From Oscillospiraceae bacterium (GTDB lineage: Bacteria; Bacillota; Clostridia; Oscillospirales; Ruminococcaceae), in assembly GCA_018434245.1 (NCBI GenBank), contig JAHDPQ010000009.1:1-42119 (forward strand): a stretch of 42,119 nt of DNA. Direction: 5' to 3'. Positions 26,599 through 35,367 of this stretch are shown here, in pieces. A program made the position numbers and the translations under genes. Numbering within the stretch: position 1 is the stretch's first letter; each line of letters starts with the position of its first letter. The notes beneath the pieces were generated by a model. That model did no database searches. It saw only the letters and a list, made by a program, of their open reading frames with translations, and was not told the origin of the DNA.

Positions 26599-27684
26599 TT
26601 AAATCCGGATGGACTGCCGAACATCCTTGAGGTTGGCCACAGAATTGCGGGCCACCAGAACAGGTGCCACAGATAGGGTGACCTGATTTCCGCTTTCGTT
26701 GGACTCGTAGGCATCGATGATCATCTGGGTCGCCCGCTGGCCCACTAGGTATCCCGATAACCGAACGGTGGTCAGCTGAGGGGTTACCATCATAGCAATG
26801 GGGATGTCGTCAAACCCCACGACAGAGATGTCTTCGGGAACCCGCACTCCGCTCTGGACCAGTCCCGCGATGATACCGCAGGCTATCAAATCGTTTAAAG
26901 CGATAACTGCCGTATACTGTTTGCTGTGGAGCAACATCTTTTTGGCTAGCACCATGCCGATGTTGTATTCGTAAAGTCCCTCATCCACATCGTTTTCGTA
27001 GGGGACTGAGATGACGTCGTCGGCACCGAATTCCAGCCCGTGCATCGCCATGGCAAAACGGCAACCGTCCACCCGCTGATGCCGGGAGGATCGGCTCAGG
27101 GGAGGGGTGAGAAAGGCGATCTGCTGATGCCCCTGAGAGATCAAATATTCCGTTGCGATTTGCGCCGCCTTAAACATATCCGCCGACGCGTTGAGTGCGC
27201 TTCCTAATGGGGGGAAGTTGGATTCAAAGACACAGGCGTGACCGCCTTTTGCGATATACTGCTCCACCACATCGGAGTGGTCGTCCACCGAGCAGAGCAT
27301 CAGGCAGCTGATCCGCTTGTTCATCATGTCCCGGATGTATTTCCGCTCCAGGCTGGGGTCCCGCTGGGAGGCAAAAACCATGGGTGTGTACCCCCGCTTG
27401 CTGGCAATGTGCTCGATTCCCATGACGATCGGGCTAAAAAACGGATTTTGAAAGGAGGTGATGATGATGCCGATGGATGGGTTGATGTTGGTCCGCAAAA
27501 TCCGTCCATAAGGATTTGGGGAGTAGCCCAGCTTCTGGACAGCATCCAAAATCCTTTGGCGAAGCTCGTCGCTCACCGGATAATCGCTGTTACTCAGCAC
27601 CCGCGAAACGGTGGCGGTGGAACATTGTGCGGTTTTTGCAACATCGTTGATGACAATTTTGCCACAGCGATTGGGTTGCTTCAT
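26599..27684 (-). CDS. LacI-family transcriptional regulator
   Basis: The product has 361 residues. The N-terminal helix-turn-helix and hinge read VINDVAKTAQCSTATVSRVL and LDAVQKLGYSPNPYGRILRT. The periplasmic-binding-like core begins SIGIIITSFQNPFFSPIVMG and includes VIALNDLIACGIIAGLVQSG and ISVVGFDDIPIAMMVTPQLTTV. The start is ATG at 27684 after AGGGTGTGA; the open frame begins 11 codons upstream. It is divergent from the plus-strand transporter operon, the likely target. A perfect inverted repeat on its own -35 suggests autoregulation. The ligand is probably a sugar or sugar phosphate of the operon; that is inference. Confidence 0.93.
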   Translation of the reverse strand: MKQPNRCGKIVINDVAKTAQCSTATVSRVLSNSDYPVSDELRQRILDAVQKLGYSPNPYGRILRTNINPSIGIIITSFQNPFFSPIVMGIEHIASKRGYTPMVFASQRDPSLERKYIRDMMNKRISCLMLCSVDDHSDVVEQYIAKGGHACVFESNFPPLGSALNASADMFKAAQIATEYLISQGHQQIAFLTPPLSRSSRHQRVDGCRFAMAMHGLEFGADDVISVPYENDVDEGLYEYNIGMVLAKKMLLHSKQYTAVIALNDLIACGIIAGLVQSGVRVPEDISVVGFDDIPIAMMVTPQLTTVRLSGYLVGQRATQMIIDAYESNESGNQVTLSVAPVLVARNSVANLKDVRQSIRI

Positions 27685-27740
27685 TGCAATCACACCCTGC
27701 ATTGATTGATTTTGCACTTTTTGCAGATAATATTTTATAA

Positions 27741-27779
27741 ATTATAACACAGCCATTCCGACGATGCAAGAAACTTGCA
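27741..27779 (-). promoter_or_regulatory. lacI-type gene promoter with overlapping palindrome
   Basis: TTGCAT (27769-27764) and TATAAT (27746-27741), spacing 17, precede the regulator gene. The perfect inverted repeat TGCAAG-AAA-CTTGCA (27765-27779) covers the -35, a good position for repression by the LacI protein itself. Confidence 0.7.
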
Positions 27780-27857
27780 GAAAAATGATAGAAACTTTTC
27801 TACAGAACTTTCTACTCCGATTTAAGAAATTTGTGCAAAAAGAATTAATTAAAAGTA

Positions 27858-27887
27858 TTGACAAGAAGTCAGGTGATTCAGTATAAT
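27858..27887 (+). promoter_or_regulatory. Promoter of the transporter/catabolic operon
   Basis: TTGACA (27858-27863) and TATAAT (27882-27887), spacing 18. It lies on the strand opposite the regulator promoter and about 515 bases before the first gene. Confidence 0.8.
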
Positions 27888-27893
27888 AGTCGC

Positions 27894-28408
27894 ATCAAGA
27901 TAAAATCACAAATGTTGGAAGCATCCAAATTGTGCTAATCTACTATAAAATATTGCTAATATTACTTTGGCGGCATTTACTGCGGCGCTCGTCGTTTTCG
28001 ACGGCACATTTTAACAGAAGAGTTAGCACAAAGGGAAAATAAGACTGTATGTCTGCTTTCTAATAGAAATCGATTACTAATTTATGGTGATACGAGAATG
28101 AAGTTGCACAAAAACTCAGAAGTTCCTGCAGTAGGTTTTTCAAAAAAAATTCGAACCTAATAGCCTGTTTTGTTTGTCACTTCTATAACAATGGCAATTC
28201 ATAATTGCTTTACGCTTCTACTATTTCTACTATTAAAGTGTGAAGCGTAGAAGGCTCCCAGAGAGTATCTTTCACGATTACCCAGAAAGGACAGGCATTC
28301 TTCGTCTGAAAAGGCGATCAACGATCTGCGTTCCATGCTTGTATGCAAGACCGACCTGTTTACGCTTGAGTTTGGCATAAGCCAAAACAAATAAAGGAGG
28401 ACTCTACT
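27894..28408 (+). other. Long untranslated leader of the transporter operon
   Basis: No gene is supported here. Structures seen are TGTGCTAA (about 27930) complementary to TTAGCACA (about 28022), enclosing a CGTCG-TTTT-CGACG stem, and TACGCTTC paired with GAAGCGTA (about 28210-28250). A palindrome AATCGATT (28068-28075) within an AT-rich context could be a LacI-type operator. No known riboswitch class was recognised. An alternative promoter further downstream cannot be excluded. Confidence 0.45.
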
Positions 28409-29524
28409 GTGAACAAAAAGCTTTTTGCGCTAATTAGCCTTGCGCTGGTATTGGCCATGGCACTGGGCGCCTGCGGATCCAAACCCGCTCAACCTGCCCC
28501 GTCCCAAGCACCGGCTTCTGCGGCAGAACCTGCCCCCGAAGCATCTGGTGATCAGCCCGCCGCAGAACCTGAGCTGGAAAAAACCAACCGCCTGGTTGTC
28601 TATAGCGCCGGTGCAACTGATCAGAACGAAATGATTCAGAAGATGTGGTCCGAGCTTCACCCCGACATTGAGCTGGAAGTAGTTTCTGCCGGCAGCGGTG
28701 AGCTTCAGAACCGGATCGTCGCCGAAGCGGGCAACCCCCAGGGCGATGTGATGATGGGCGGTTCCTACGCTGTTTACATGGCGCTGGAAGATCAGCTCAC
28801 CCCTTACGTTTCTCCCAACGCCGCCAATTGTCTGGAGGAGTTCGTCTCTAAAAACGATAAGTTTACCGCCATTCAGATCAACGTCAACACCATCATCGTC
28901 AACAACGCTATGCTCAAAAATCTGGGCGTGGAAGTGACCGGCTGGAACTCCCTGCTGGACGAAAAACTCAAGGGCAACATCATCTTTGCCGATCCCTCTT
29001 CCTCTTCCTCCGGCCGGGAGCACGTGGTCAATATGTTGGCTGCCATGAACACTACCGGCAACCTTGACGATGGATGGGAGTTCGTTGAGAAATACGTGAA
29101 GAATCTGGACGGCAAGGTATCCTCCAGCTCTTCTGCCATCTACACCGGCGTGGCAAACGGCGAATATGCCGTGGGCATCACCAACGAAGAAAAAGTGATC
29201 CAGAACATGGTGGCCGGCGCTGATGTCAGTGCTGTTTATGCCGAAGAAGGCATCACCCTGCGCACCTCTTACATGGGCATCATCAACGGATGTGCCAACG
29301 AATACAATGCCCGCCTGTTTGTGGATTTCATGACCTCCAAGGAGTACCAGCAGGCCGCTACCGACGAGCTGTACCAGCGCTCGGTACACAAGGACGTTGC
29401 GTTTAATGTCGATGGCATTGCTCCTACCAGCGAGCTGAACTCCATCGAATATCCCACCGAGTGGGTGAACGCCAACGCGGACAACCTGAAAACTAAGTTC
29501 CAGGATCTGCTGACCAACGTGTAG
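28409..29524 (+). CDS. ABC transporter substrate-binding lipoprotein, family 1 (FbpA/AfuA-like)
   Basis: The product has 371 residues. The signal peptide ends with the lipobox ALGAC (Cys about 23), followed by a Pro/Ala/Glu linker to about 58. The binding core starts RLVVYSAGATDQNEMIQKMW, with EVVSAGSGELQNRIVAEAGNPQGDVMMGGS and, later, EYAVGITNEEKVIQNMVAGA. This class binds ferric ion, aminoethylphosphonate or hexose phosphates. Iron-ligand tyrosine pairs are not obvious, and the operon context favours a phosphorylated sugar. GTG start at 28409 follows AAAGGAGG by eight bases. It is first in the operon. Confidence 0.9.
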   Translation: MNKKLFALISLALVLAMALGACGSKPAQPAPSQAPASAAEPAPEASGDQPAAEPELEKTNRLVVYSAGATDQNEMIQKMWSELHPDIELEVVSAGSGELQNRIVAEAGNPQGDVMMGGSYAVYMALEDQLTPYVSPNAANCLEEFVSKNDKFTAIQINVNTIIVNNAMLKNLGVEVTGWNSLLDEKLKGNIIFADPSSSSSGREHVVNMLAAMNTTGNLDDGWEFVEKYVKNLDGKVSSSSSAIYTGVANGEYAVGITNEEKVIQNMVAGADVSAVYAEEGITLRTSYMGIINGCANEYNARLFVDFMTSKEYQQAATDELYQRSVHKDVAFNVDGIAPTSELNSIEYPTEWVNANADNLKTKFQDLLTNV

Positions 29525-29554
29525 GCTAAAACCCATTATAAATCGTGATTGCCT

Positions 29555-29581
29555 GTCCGCCGCCCTACAAGGGCGGCGGAC
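29555..29581 (+). other. GC-rich stem-loop between binding protein and ATPase genes
   Basis: GTCCGCCGCCC and GGGCGGCGGAC form a perfect 11-bp stem with a TACAA loop and no U-tract. Such elements often protect the upstream binding-protein mRNA and lower downstream expression. Confidence 0.85.
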
Positions 29582-29599
29582 GCTATGGAGGGGGATACA

Positions 29600-30703
29600 A
29601 TGGCTGTTGCTATCCATGTTAACCATGTCAAAAAACAATACGAAGATAACGTTGTAATACATAATCTTTCTGTGGACATCCAAAAAGGGGAACTGTTTAC
29701 CCTGCTGGGGCCCAGCGGCTGCGGAAAAACAACTCTGCTACGCATGATTGCCGGCTTTAACTCCATCGAAGCCGGAACCATTGCCTTTGACGACAAAGTC
29801 ATCAATAACATTCCCGTTCACAAGCGGAACTTTGGCATGGTATTCCAGAGCTATGCAATTTTCCCGAACATGACGGTCTATCGCAACGTGGAATACGGAC
29901 TCAAGAACAAGAAGCTTTCCAAGGAAGAAATCCAAAAGCGGGTGGAAGAAGTTCTGGAGATCGTGCAGCTCACCGAGTACAAAGACCGCTATCCCGACAA
30001 GCTTTCCGGCGGTCAGCAGCAGCGGGTGGCTCTGGCCCGGGCCGTGGTGGTCCGCCCTCAGGTGCTGCTGATGGATGAGCCCCTTTCCAACCTGGACGCC
30101 AAGCTCCGTCTGGAAATGCGCACGGTGATCAGCCAGCTGCAAAAGGACCTGGGCATCACCACCGTATACGTCACCCACGATCAGGAAGAGGCCCTTGCCA
30201 TTTCTGACCGCATTGCCGTGATGAACAAAGGGGATATCTACCATTGCGATACCCCGGAGCGCATCTATTCCCGCCCCTACAACACCTTTGTGGCCAACTT
30301 TATCGGCAGTTCCAGCATGATTGACGGCGTGGTGTCGTCGGTGGGAGAAACCACCAAAATCCGCATGGAGACCGGGCTGGAAATCGAGATGAACAATTTG
30401 GTTCCTCTGGAAGCAGGCCGGGAAGTTCTGGTGGCCGTCCGCCCCGAAGAATTCGTCATCGTCGAAGAAGGCCAGGGGATGAAGGGAACCGTAAAGCTCA
30501 AGCAGTTCCTGGGCAAGTGCATCCAGTACGAGGTGTGCTTTGACAACGGAATCGTCTGCGAAGTATCCTCCGACACCAACTCCGCCCCCAGAATCTACGA
30601 GGCAGGGGAGACGATCTACATGTCGGTTAACACCAAGCGCATCAATGTATTTGATAAAACCGCCAACACTACTTTAATTGAAGGAGTGTACAGCAATGTT
30701 TAA
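29600..30703 (+). CDS. ABC transporter ATP-binding protein (FbpC/PotA/AfuC-type)
   Basis: The product has 367 residues. It has Walker A GPSGCGKTT (37-45), the Q-loop in NFGMVFQSYAIFPNMTV, signature KLSGGQQQRVALARA, Walker B VLLMDEPLSNLD and the switch His in VYVTHDQEEALA. A C-terminal TOBE-type domain follows from about 240 (LVAVRPEEFVIVEEG). ATG at 29600 follows GGAGGGGG; the longer open frame from 29549 runs through the hairpin. It overlaps the permease start by eight bases. It energises import with the flanking genes. Confidence 0.95.
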   Translation: MAVAIHVNHVKKQYEDNVVIHNLSVDIQKGELFTLLGPSGCGKTTLLRMIAGFNSIEAGTIAFDDKVINNIPVHKRNFGMVFQSYAIFPNMTVYRNVEYGLKNKKLSKEEIQKRVEEVLEIVQLTEYKDRYPDKLSGGQQQRVALARAVVVRPQVLLMDEPLSNLDAKLRLEMRTVISQLQKDLGITTVYVTHDQEEALAISDRIAVMNKGDIYHCDTPERIYSRPYNTFVANFIGSSSMIDGVVSSVGETTKIRMETGLEIEMNNLVPLEAGREVLVAVRPEEFVIVEEGQGMKGTVKLKQFLGKCIQYEVCFDNGIVCEVSSDTNSAPRIYEAGETIYMSVNTKRINVFDKTANTTLIEGVYSNV

Positions 30704-32354
30704 GAAAGGCGTCCGCGTAGACTTCTGGAGCTTTATTACACTGATCTCCCTGATCTTTTTTGGCATGTTTTTGGTTTACCCGGTCAGCAGGTTGGTGATC
30801 AATGCCTTTCAGACGCAGGAGGCGGCGGGCGTATTTTCCCTGGATAACTTTGTCAAATTCTTTTCCAGAGCCTATTACCGCAAGTCCATCTGGCAGAGTG
30901 TAGTGGTCACCTTTTCCGCTACGGCACTGGTTATTGTCATCGGGGTGGCGCTGGGATACATTACCACCACCTTCCAGATTAAGGGCATCAAGCTCATCAA
31001 CATCTTAATCATCATCTCTATGTTCTCGCCCCCCTTTATTGGCGCCTATTCCTGGATTCTGATGCTGGGGCGGGCAGGAGTCATCACCAAGTTCTTCAAT
31101 AACGTGTTGGGCATCCAATTGCCGTCCATCTACGGATTCCGGGGAATCCTGCTGGTCTTTACCCTCAAGCTCTTTCCCTACATCTATATGTATACCAAGG
31201 GAGCCCTGAAAAAGGTGGATAAGTCCTTGGGAGAAGCCGCCGAAAGTCTGGGTTATTACGGACTGAAAAAGGTGCTGAAGGTCAGCTTGCCTCTGATTAC
31301 CCCCACCATTTTGGCAGGCGGCTCCATTGTGTTTCTGCGGGCCTTTGCAGACTACGGAACTCCCCGCCTCATCGGCGAAGGATACACCGTCATGCCGGTT
31401 CTGGTCTACAACGAGTGGCTGAGCGAAACCGGATCCAACGCATATTTTGCGTCCACCATCGCCTTTATTATGATTATGGTTGCCATTGTGGTCTTTGCCC
31501 TGCAAAACTTTTTCAGCCGCAAAAACTACAATATGAATATGCTCAACCCGCCCACGCCCAAGAAGATTACAGGCATCGGCGCGTTTTTTGCCCACTTCTA
31601 CGTCTATGCCCTGACTTTTCTCTCTGTGTTGCCGACTATTTACATCACCGTAATTTCTTTCCGCAATTTTACCAACGGCTCTATCTTTGCCGAAGGTTAT
31701 TCCTTTGCCAACTACGCCGCCGCATTGGAAAAAGCAGGCGCGTCCATTGCCAACACCTTTAAGTTTGGCATTGCCGCTATTATTGTGATGGTTCTGCTGG
31801 GCACTATGTTTGCATACATCACCGTGCGGAGAAGAAACGTCTTTTCCCGCTTTCTGGATGCCTGCGTCCAGCTGCCCTACGTCATTCCCGGAACCATCTT
31901 TGGTTTGATGCTGCTGATTTCGTACAACTCCGGCTTCCTGGTGCTCACCGGCGGATCGACTCTGATCATCATCGCCTACATTGTGCGCAGAATGCCCTAC
32001 ACCGTGCGTTCCAGCGCCGCCATTTTGCGGCAGATCAACCCCAGCATTGAAGAAGCTTCTCTTTCTCTGGGATATGCGCCCATGGCCACTTTCTTTAAAG
32101 TCACCATGCCTGCCATGGTTTCCGGCATTGTCTCGGGAGCTATCCTCAGCTGGATCACCACCATTCAGGAGCTGTCTTCCACCCTGATGCTGTACACCAG
32201 CAAAACCTCCACCATGTCCACCGCCATTTTTTCAGAGGTCAACCGGGCGGCCTACGGCACGGCGTCGGCCCTTTCCACCATTTTGACGGTGACCATGGTT
32301 GCATCCCTGCTGCTGTTCTTTAAGCTGACAGGCAATGCGGATATTGATATGTAA
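30696..32354 (+). CDS. ABC transporter permease, fused two-domain type (FbpB/AfuB-like)
   Basis: The product has 552 residues with about twelve membrane segments in two homologous halves. Each half has an EAA-type loop: LGEAAESLGYYGLKKVLKVSLPLITPTI near 180 and IEEASLSLGYAPMATFFKVTMPAMVSGI near 450. Such fused permeases accompany family-1 binding proteins for iron, phosphonates or hexose phosphate. ATG at 30696 follows GAAGGAG by nine bases. It is followed by the HAD phosphatase after 35 bases. Confidence 0.95.
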   Translation: MFKKGVRVDFWSFITLISLIFFGMFLVYPVSRLVINAFQTQEAAGVFSLDNFVKFFSRAYYRKSIWQSVVVTFSATALVIVIGVALGYITTTFQIKGIKLINILIIISMFSPPFIGAYSWILMLGRAGVITKFFNNVLGIQLPSIYGFRGILLVFTLKLFPYIYMYTKGALKKVDKSLGEAAESLGYYGLKKVLKVSLPLITPTILAGGSIVFLRAFADYGTPRLIGEGYTVMPVLVYNEWLSETGSNAYFASTIAFIMIMVAIVVFALQNFFSRKNYNMNMLNPPTPKKITGIGAFFAHFYVYALTFLSVLPTIYITVISFRNFTNGSIFAEGYSFANYAAALEKAGASIANTFKFGIAAIIVMVLLGTMFAYITVRRRNVFSRFLDACVQLPYVIPGTIFGLMLLISYNSGFLVLTGGSTLIIIAYIVRRMPYTVRSSAAILRQINPSIEEASLSLGYAPMATFFKVTMPAMVSGIVSGAILSWITTIQELSSTLMLYTSKTSTMSTAIFSEVNRAAYGTASALSTILTVTMVASLLLFFKLTGNADIDM

Positions 32355-32389
32355 AGCTATGCAAAAATAATGTTTAGAGGACGGTATCA

Positions 32390-33229
32390 ATGGATATTAA
32401 GGTTCTGTTTTTCGATTTTGACGGCACGGCTCTTCAGCGGGATCAGGTGTTTATATCGCCCCGCAATATGCATGCGCTGCGTCAGGCTATGAAACGGGGG
32501 ATTATCTGCATCCCCTGTACAGGCCGCAGCGCCGACATGTTCCCGCCTCAGATTGAGGCGGAGGAAGGCTTCCGCTACTGGGTTTCCGCCAGCGGCTGCC
32601 GCATCATCGATCGAAAAACGGGTGAAGTAATTTTTGACGGCGACTGCTTTACACCGGAGCAAAGCGCCGAAATCTGTAAGATTTATGAGGGCCAGCAAAT
32701 TTACAGCGAGATTGCGGCTCAGGGCAAACTCTACTTCGAAAAAGAAGTCAACGATGCCCTTTGGAATTACTCCGTGCCCCCCCACCATGTGTGGTACGTG
32801 GAGACCGGCCGCCAGATTGCCGTGGAGGGCAAGCTTTCCGACTTTTTCCTGAGCAACCGCATCAGCGTGGAAAAATTCAACCTCTACGGTGTGCCGGAAG
32901 AAAAGCAGGCTCCCTTTATGAAGCAGCTGGAAAGCATGGACTATGTCAACTTCCTGGACGGAACCCCCAAGAACATGCAGTTCACCTCCTCCAAACTGGA
33001 TAAAGTAGCTGCCATTGAGGTGTTGCTCAAGCGTTTGGGCGTTACCTACGATCAGGTGATGAGCATTGGAGATTCCCCGGGAATGGACGGCTGCATCATC
33101 CGCCGCTCCAAGGTGGGAGTCGCTATGGGCAACGCTCCCCAGGAGCTGAAGGATATGTCCACCGATGTCACTGCCCCCCATGATGAGGACGGCATGGCTC
33201 TGGCCATCGAAAAGTACCTGCTGAAGTAG
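32390..33229 (+). CDS. HAD-superfamily (Cof-type) sugar phosphatase
   Basis: The product has 279 residues. The nucleophile motif is LFFDFDGTAL (Asp at 9 and 11), motif II is PCTGRS, the cap is of the Cof (C2) type, and motif IV is MSIGDSPGMDG. A Lys lies in FTSSKLDKVAAIEVLLKRLG. These enzymes remove phosphate from sugar phosphates and related metabolites. ATG at 32390 follows AGAGGACGG. In this operon it may dephosphorylate the imported compound or a breakdown product; the substrate is unknown. Confidence 0.9.
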   Translation: MDIKVLFFDFDGTALQRDQVFISPRNMHALRQAMKRGIICIPCTGRSADMFPPQIEAEEGFRYWVSASGCRIIDRKTGEVIFDGDCFTPEQSAEICKIYEGQQIYSEIAAQGKLYFEKEVNDALWNYSVPPHHVWYVETGRQIAVEGKLSDFFLSNRISVEKFNLYGVPEEKQAPFMKQLESMDYVNFLDGTPKNMQFTSSKLDKVAAIEVLLKRLGVTYDQVMSIGDSPGMDGCIIRRSKVGVAMGNAPQELKDMSTDVTAPHDEDGMALAIEKYLLK

Positions 33230-33334
33230 CGCTGCCACATTTTGGCAGCAAGCATAACATCATAAACCTGCAGACGAAGAAAGCATCGAGCCGGTCTGCT
33301 CCGGGCAGTCCGGTATGGAAAGGAGCTTTTTACC

Positions 33335-34096
33335 ATGGTTGAAGGAACGGTAATGGATCTTTATTATAAAGCGGTGATCGCTATACTGGAGGAGGTTCGG
33401 GGAACAGAGCGGGAGAACATCCTCAAGGCTGCCCACATTGTAGCGGAGCAGGTCAAGCAGGATAGAATTGTGTACGTGTTCGGCCCCGGCGGCCACTCTA
33501 ATCTAGCGGCCATGGAGGTATTCTTCCGGGCGGGAGGCCTGATGCATGTCAGCGCCATCCTCAATCAGGACACCATGCTCAGCACCGGCTGCCTCAAATC
33601 CATGGCAGTGGAGCGTTTGCCCGGTTACGGCAAAATTGTGGTGGAAGATTACGGCATCGGCGAGGGAGACCTGCTGATTGTCTGCAACGCCTACGGAATC
33701 AACTCCGCCACCATCGACGCGGCCCTAACCGCCAAAGCCCGGGGAGCAAAGGTGATTGGGGTAAGCTCCCACGAGCATGCCGACAACTGCCCCAAGGATC
33801 ACCCCGCCCGCCATCCCTCCAAGCACAACCTCCACGATATTGTGGACTGCTCGGTGGACTGCAAGGTCAAGCTGGGCGACGCTGTTCTGGAGCTGGAAGG
33901 ATTCCCCCAGAAGATCGGTGCTTTGAGCACCTTTGCCAACGCCTATGTCATGAACAGCATCGTCATTGAGGCCATCAACATTCTGGTCAACCAGGGCGTG
34001 AATCCCCCTGTGTGGCGCAGCGGCAACTGTCCCGGCGGCGACGAGTGGAACAACCAGTTCCTAGACCGCTTCCGCGACCGGATTCGCTGCTTATAG
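33335..34096 (+). CDS. SIS-domain (sugar isomerase-type) protein
   Basis: The product has 253 residues. The phosphosugar-binding SIS fold is visible in RIVYVFGPGGHSNLAAMEVFFRAGG, then GDLLIVCNAYGINSATIDAALTAKARGAKVIGVSSHEHAD. This resembles the family related to YckF/UPF0309, where SIS proteins bind or isomerise phosphosugars. A His/Asp/Cys-rich loop (HADNCPKDHPARHPSKHN) might hold a metal. ATG at 33335 follows AAGGAG by nine bases; an ATG six codons later is less well placed. It is 18 bases before the amidohydrolase gene. Confidence 0.87.
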   Translation: MVEGTVMDLYYKAVIAILEEVRGTERENILKAAHIVAEQVKQDRIVYVFGPGGHSNLAAMEVFFRAGGLMHVSAILNQDTMLSTGCLKSMAVERLPGYGKIVVEDYGIGEGDLLIVCNAYGINSATIDAALTAKARGAKVIGVSSHEHADNCPKDHPARHPSKHNLHDIVDCSVDCKVKLGDAVLELEGFPQKIGALSTFANAYVMNSIVIEAINILVNQGVNPPVWRSGNCPGGDEWNNQFLDRFRDRIRCL

Positions 34097-34113
34097 GATA
34101 GGAGAAGGCAGCT

Positions 34114-35007
34114 ATGATTGTACCTAAAATAGACCTACATGCCCACAACGTGGAAAGCAGAATGTACCCCTGTATGGGCAACGGCAAGCTCCATCCCCCC
34201 ACCATGGAGGAAATCCGCGCCATGTACGATGCGGTGGGGGTGGAAAGAGGAGTCCAGCTTCCCTTAGTTTCCCCGGAGCATCACTGCGATGTCCTGGGCA
34301 ACAAGGATGCCAAACTGCTGGTGGAAAAATACCCGGAAACCATGGGCTGGTGGTTCTGCAACATCGACCCCCGGTGGCTGACCCACACCCCCGACGCAGA
34401 CCTTTCCGTTCCCATGAACTACTATAAATCCCTGGGCGCTAAGGGAATTGGAGAGCTGACCGCCAATCTCTACATCGATGACCCCATGATGCAGAACCTG
34501 TTCTATCATGCGGAACGGTGTGAGCTTCCCATTCTATTCCACATCGGAAAAGCGGGAGGAGACGACTACGGCATTGTAGATGATTTAGGGCTTCCCCGAC
34601 TGGAACAGTCCCTGAAAAAGTTCCCCAACCTTCGCTTCATCGGCCACTCCCACAAGTGGTGGTCGGAAATCAGCGGAGACTGCACCGAGGAAAACCGGGC
34701 CGGCAATCCTAAGGGGCCGGTGGTCCCCGGCGGACGTGTGGTGGAGCTAATGCGCAATTACCCCAACATGTACGGCGATCTGTCGGCAGGCTCCGGAGAA
34801 AATGCCATCATGCGGGACCCGGAGTTTGGCTATCGTTTTTTGGAGGAGTTTCAGGATAAGCTTTACTTTGGTCTGGACTATTGCGCCAGCACAAACTATC
34901 GGAATCTGTCCCGCTTTTTAGACGATGCAGTGGAGTCGGGAAAGATTTCCCAAAAGGCGTACAACAAAATCTGCCGCGAAAACGCATTGCAGCTGCTGGA
35001 GGGTTAG
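34114..35007 (+). CDS. Amidohydrolase-2 family metal-dependent hydrolase
   Basis: The product has 297 residues of a TIM-barrel amidohydrolase. Likely metal ligands are the His pair of IDLHAHN (8-12), His of LPILFHIGKAGG, His of FIGHSHKWW and Asp of LYFGLDYCAS. The fold resembles decarboxylase/lactonase-like amidohydrolase-2 proteins. ATG at 34114 follows AGGAGAAGG. Its role next to a SIS protein and NagA-like gene may be lactone or amide hydrolysis; the substrate is unknown. Confidence 0.85.
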   Translation: MIVPKIDLHAHNVESRMYPCMGNGKLHPPTMEEIRAMYDAVGVERGVQLPLVSPEHHCDVLGNKDAKLLVEKYPETMGWWFCNIDPRWLTHTPDADLSVPMNYYKSLGAKGIGELTANLYIDDPMMQNLFYHAERCELPILFHIGKAGGDDYGIVDDLGLPRLEQSLKKFPNLRFIGHSHKWWSEISGDCTEENRAGNPKGPVVPGGRVVELMRNYPNMYGDLSAGSGENAIMRDPEFGYRFLEEFQDKLYFGLDYCASTNYRNLSRFLDDAVESGKISQKAYNKICRENALQLLEG

Positions 35008-35025
35008 GCTTTGGTGGGATTTGGT

Positions 35026-35364
35026 ATGGTCGGTTGCGGATCAATTGCAGATAAATATCTGGGTGCCATAGCGGATCTGCCAAACGCCCGGATTGTTACA
35101 GCGGCCTCTGCCCAACCGCACAGGAGTTTATGGAACGAGAGGATGTAAGCGCAGTTATCATCGGCTCACCGAGAGGTGTTCATGGTGAGGCTGCGCTTGC
35201 GGCCGCTTACGCCAAAATATGGGGCCGGTTAGCCATTCCATAACCCAAAGCGGTTGCCTTTATGACCGGTTGCCAAAGGCTCTGTTCCAAGTGCTGTACT
35301 CCCACCGGACAGCAGTGGCAGCAGAAAGGGGTATCCCTATACATCTTTGGCTTAAGGGAGGATG
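35026..35364 (+). pseudogene. Decayed Gfo/Idh/MocA-family oxidoreductase
   Basis: ATG at 35026 starts a normal Rossmann beginning (MVGCGSIADKYLGAIADLPNARIV) after a GGTGGGA signal, then fails by frameshift after about 30 codons. In another frame QEFMEREDVSAVIIGSPRGVHGEAALAAAYAK matches the next family segment, and this also stops. From about 35280 a third frame gives ALFQVLYSHRTAVAAERG, like the family C-terminus. The middle, including the catalytic EKP motif region, is deleted. A complete gene is about 330-350 codons; only about 110 codons of sequence remain. It suggests the operon once contained a dehydrogenase step. Confidence 0.85.
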
Positions 35365-35367
35365 CAT

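Noticed and set aside
28409-29524. Assignment as a ferric-ion binding protein
   Set aside because: The operon contains phosphosugar-type enzymes and no iron genes, and the paired Tyr iron ligands were not evident; kept as an unresolved alternative only.
28430-29683. Long minus-strand open frame opposite the family-1 binding protein
   Set aside because: His/Gly/Val-rich composition typical of a shadow frame; the plus-strand gene has signal peptide, lipobox and family motifs.
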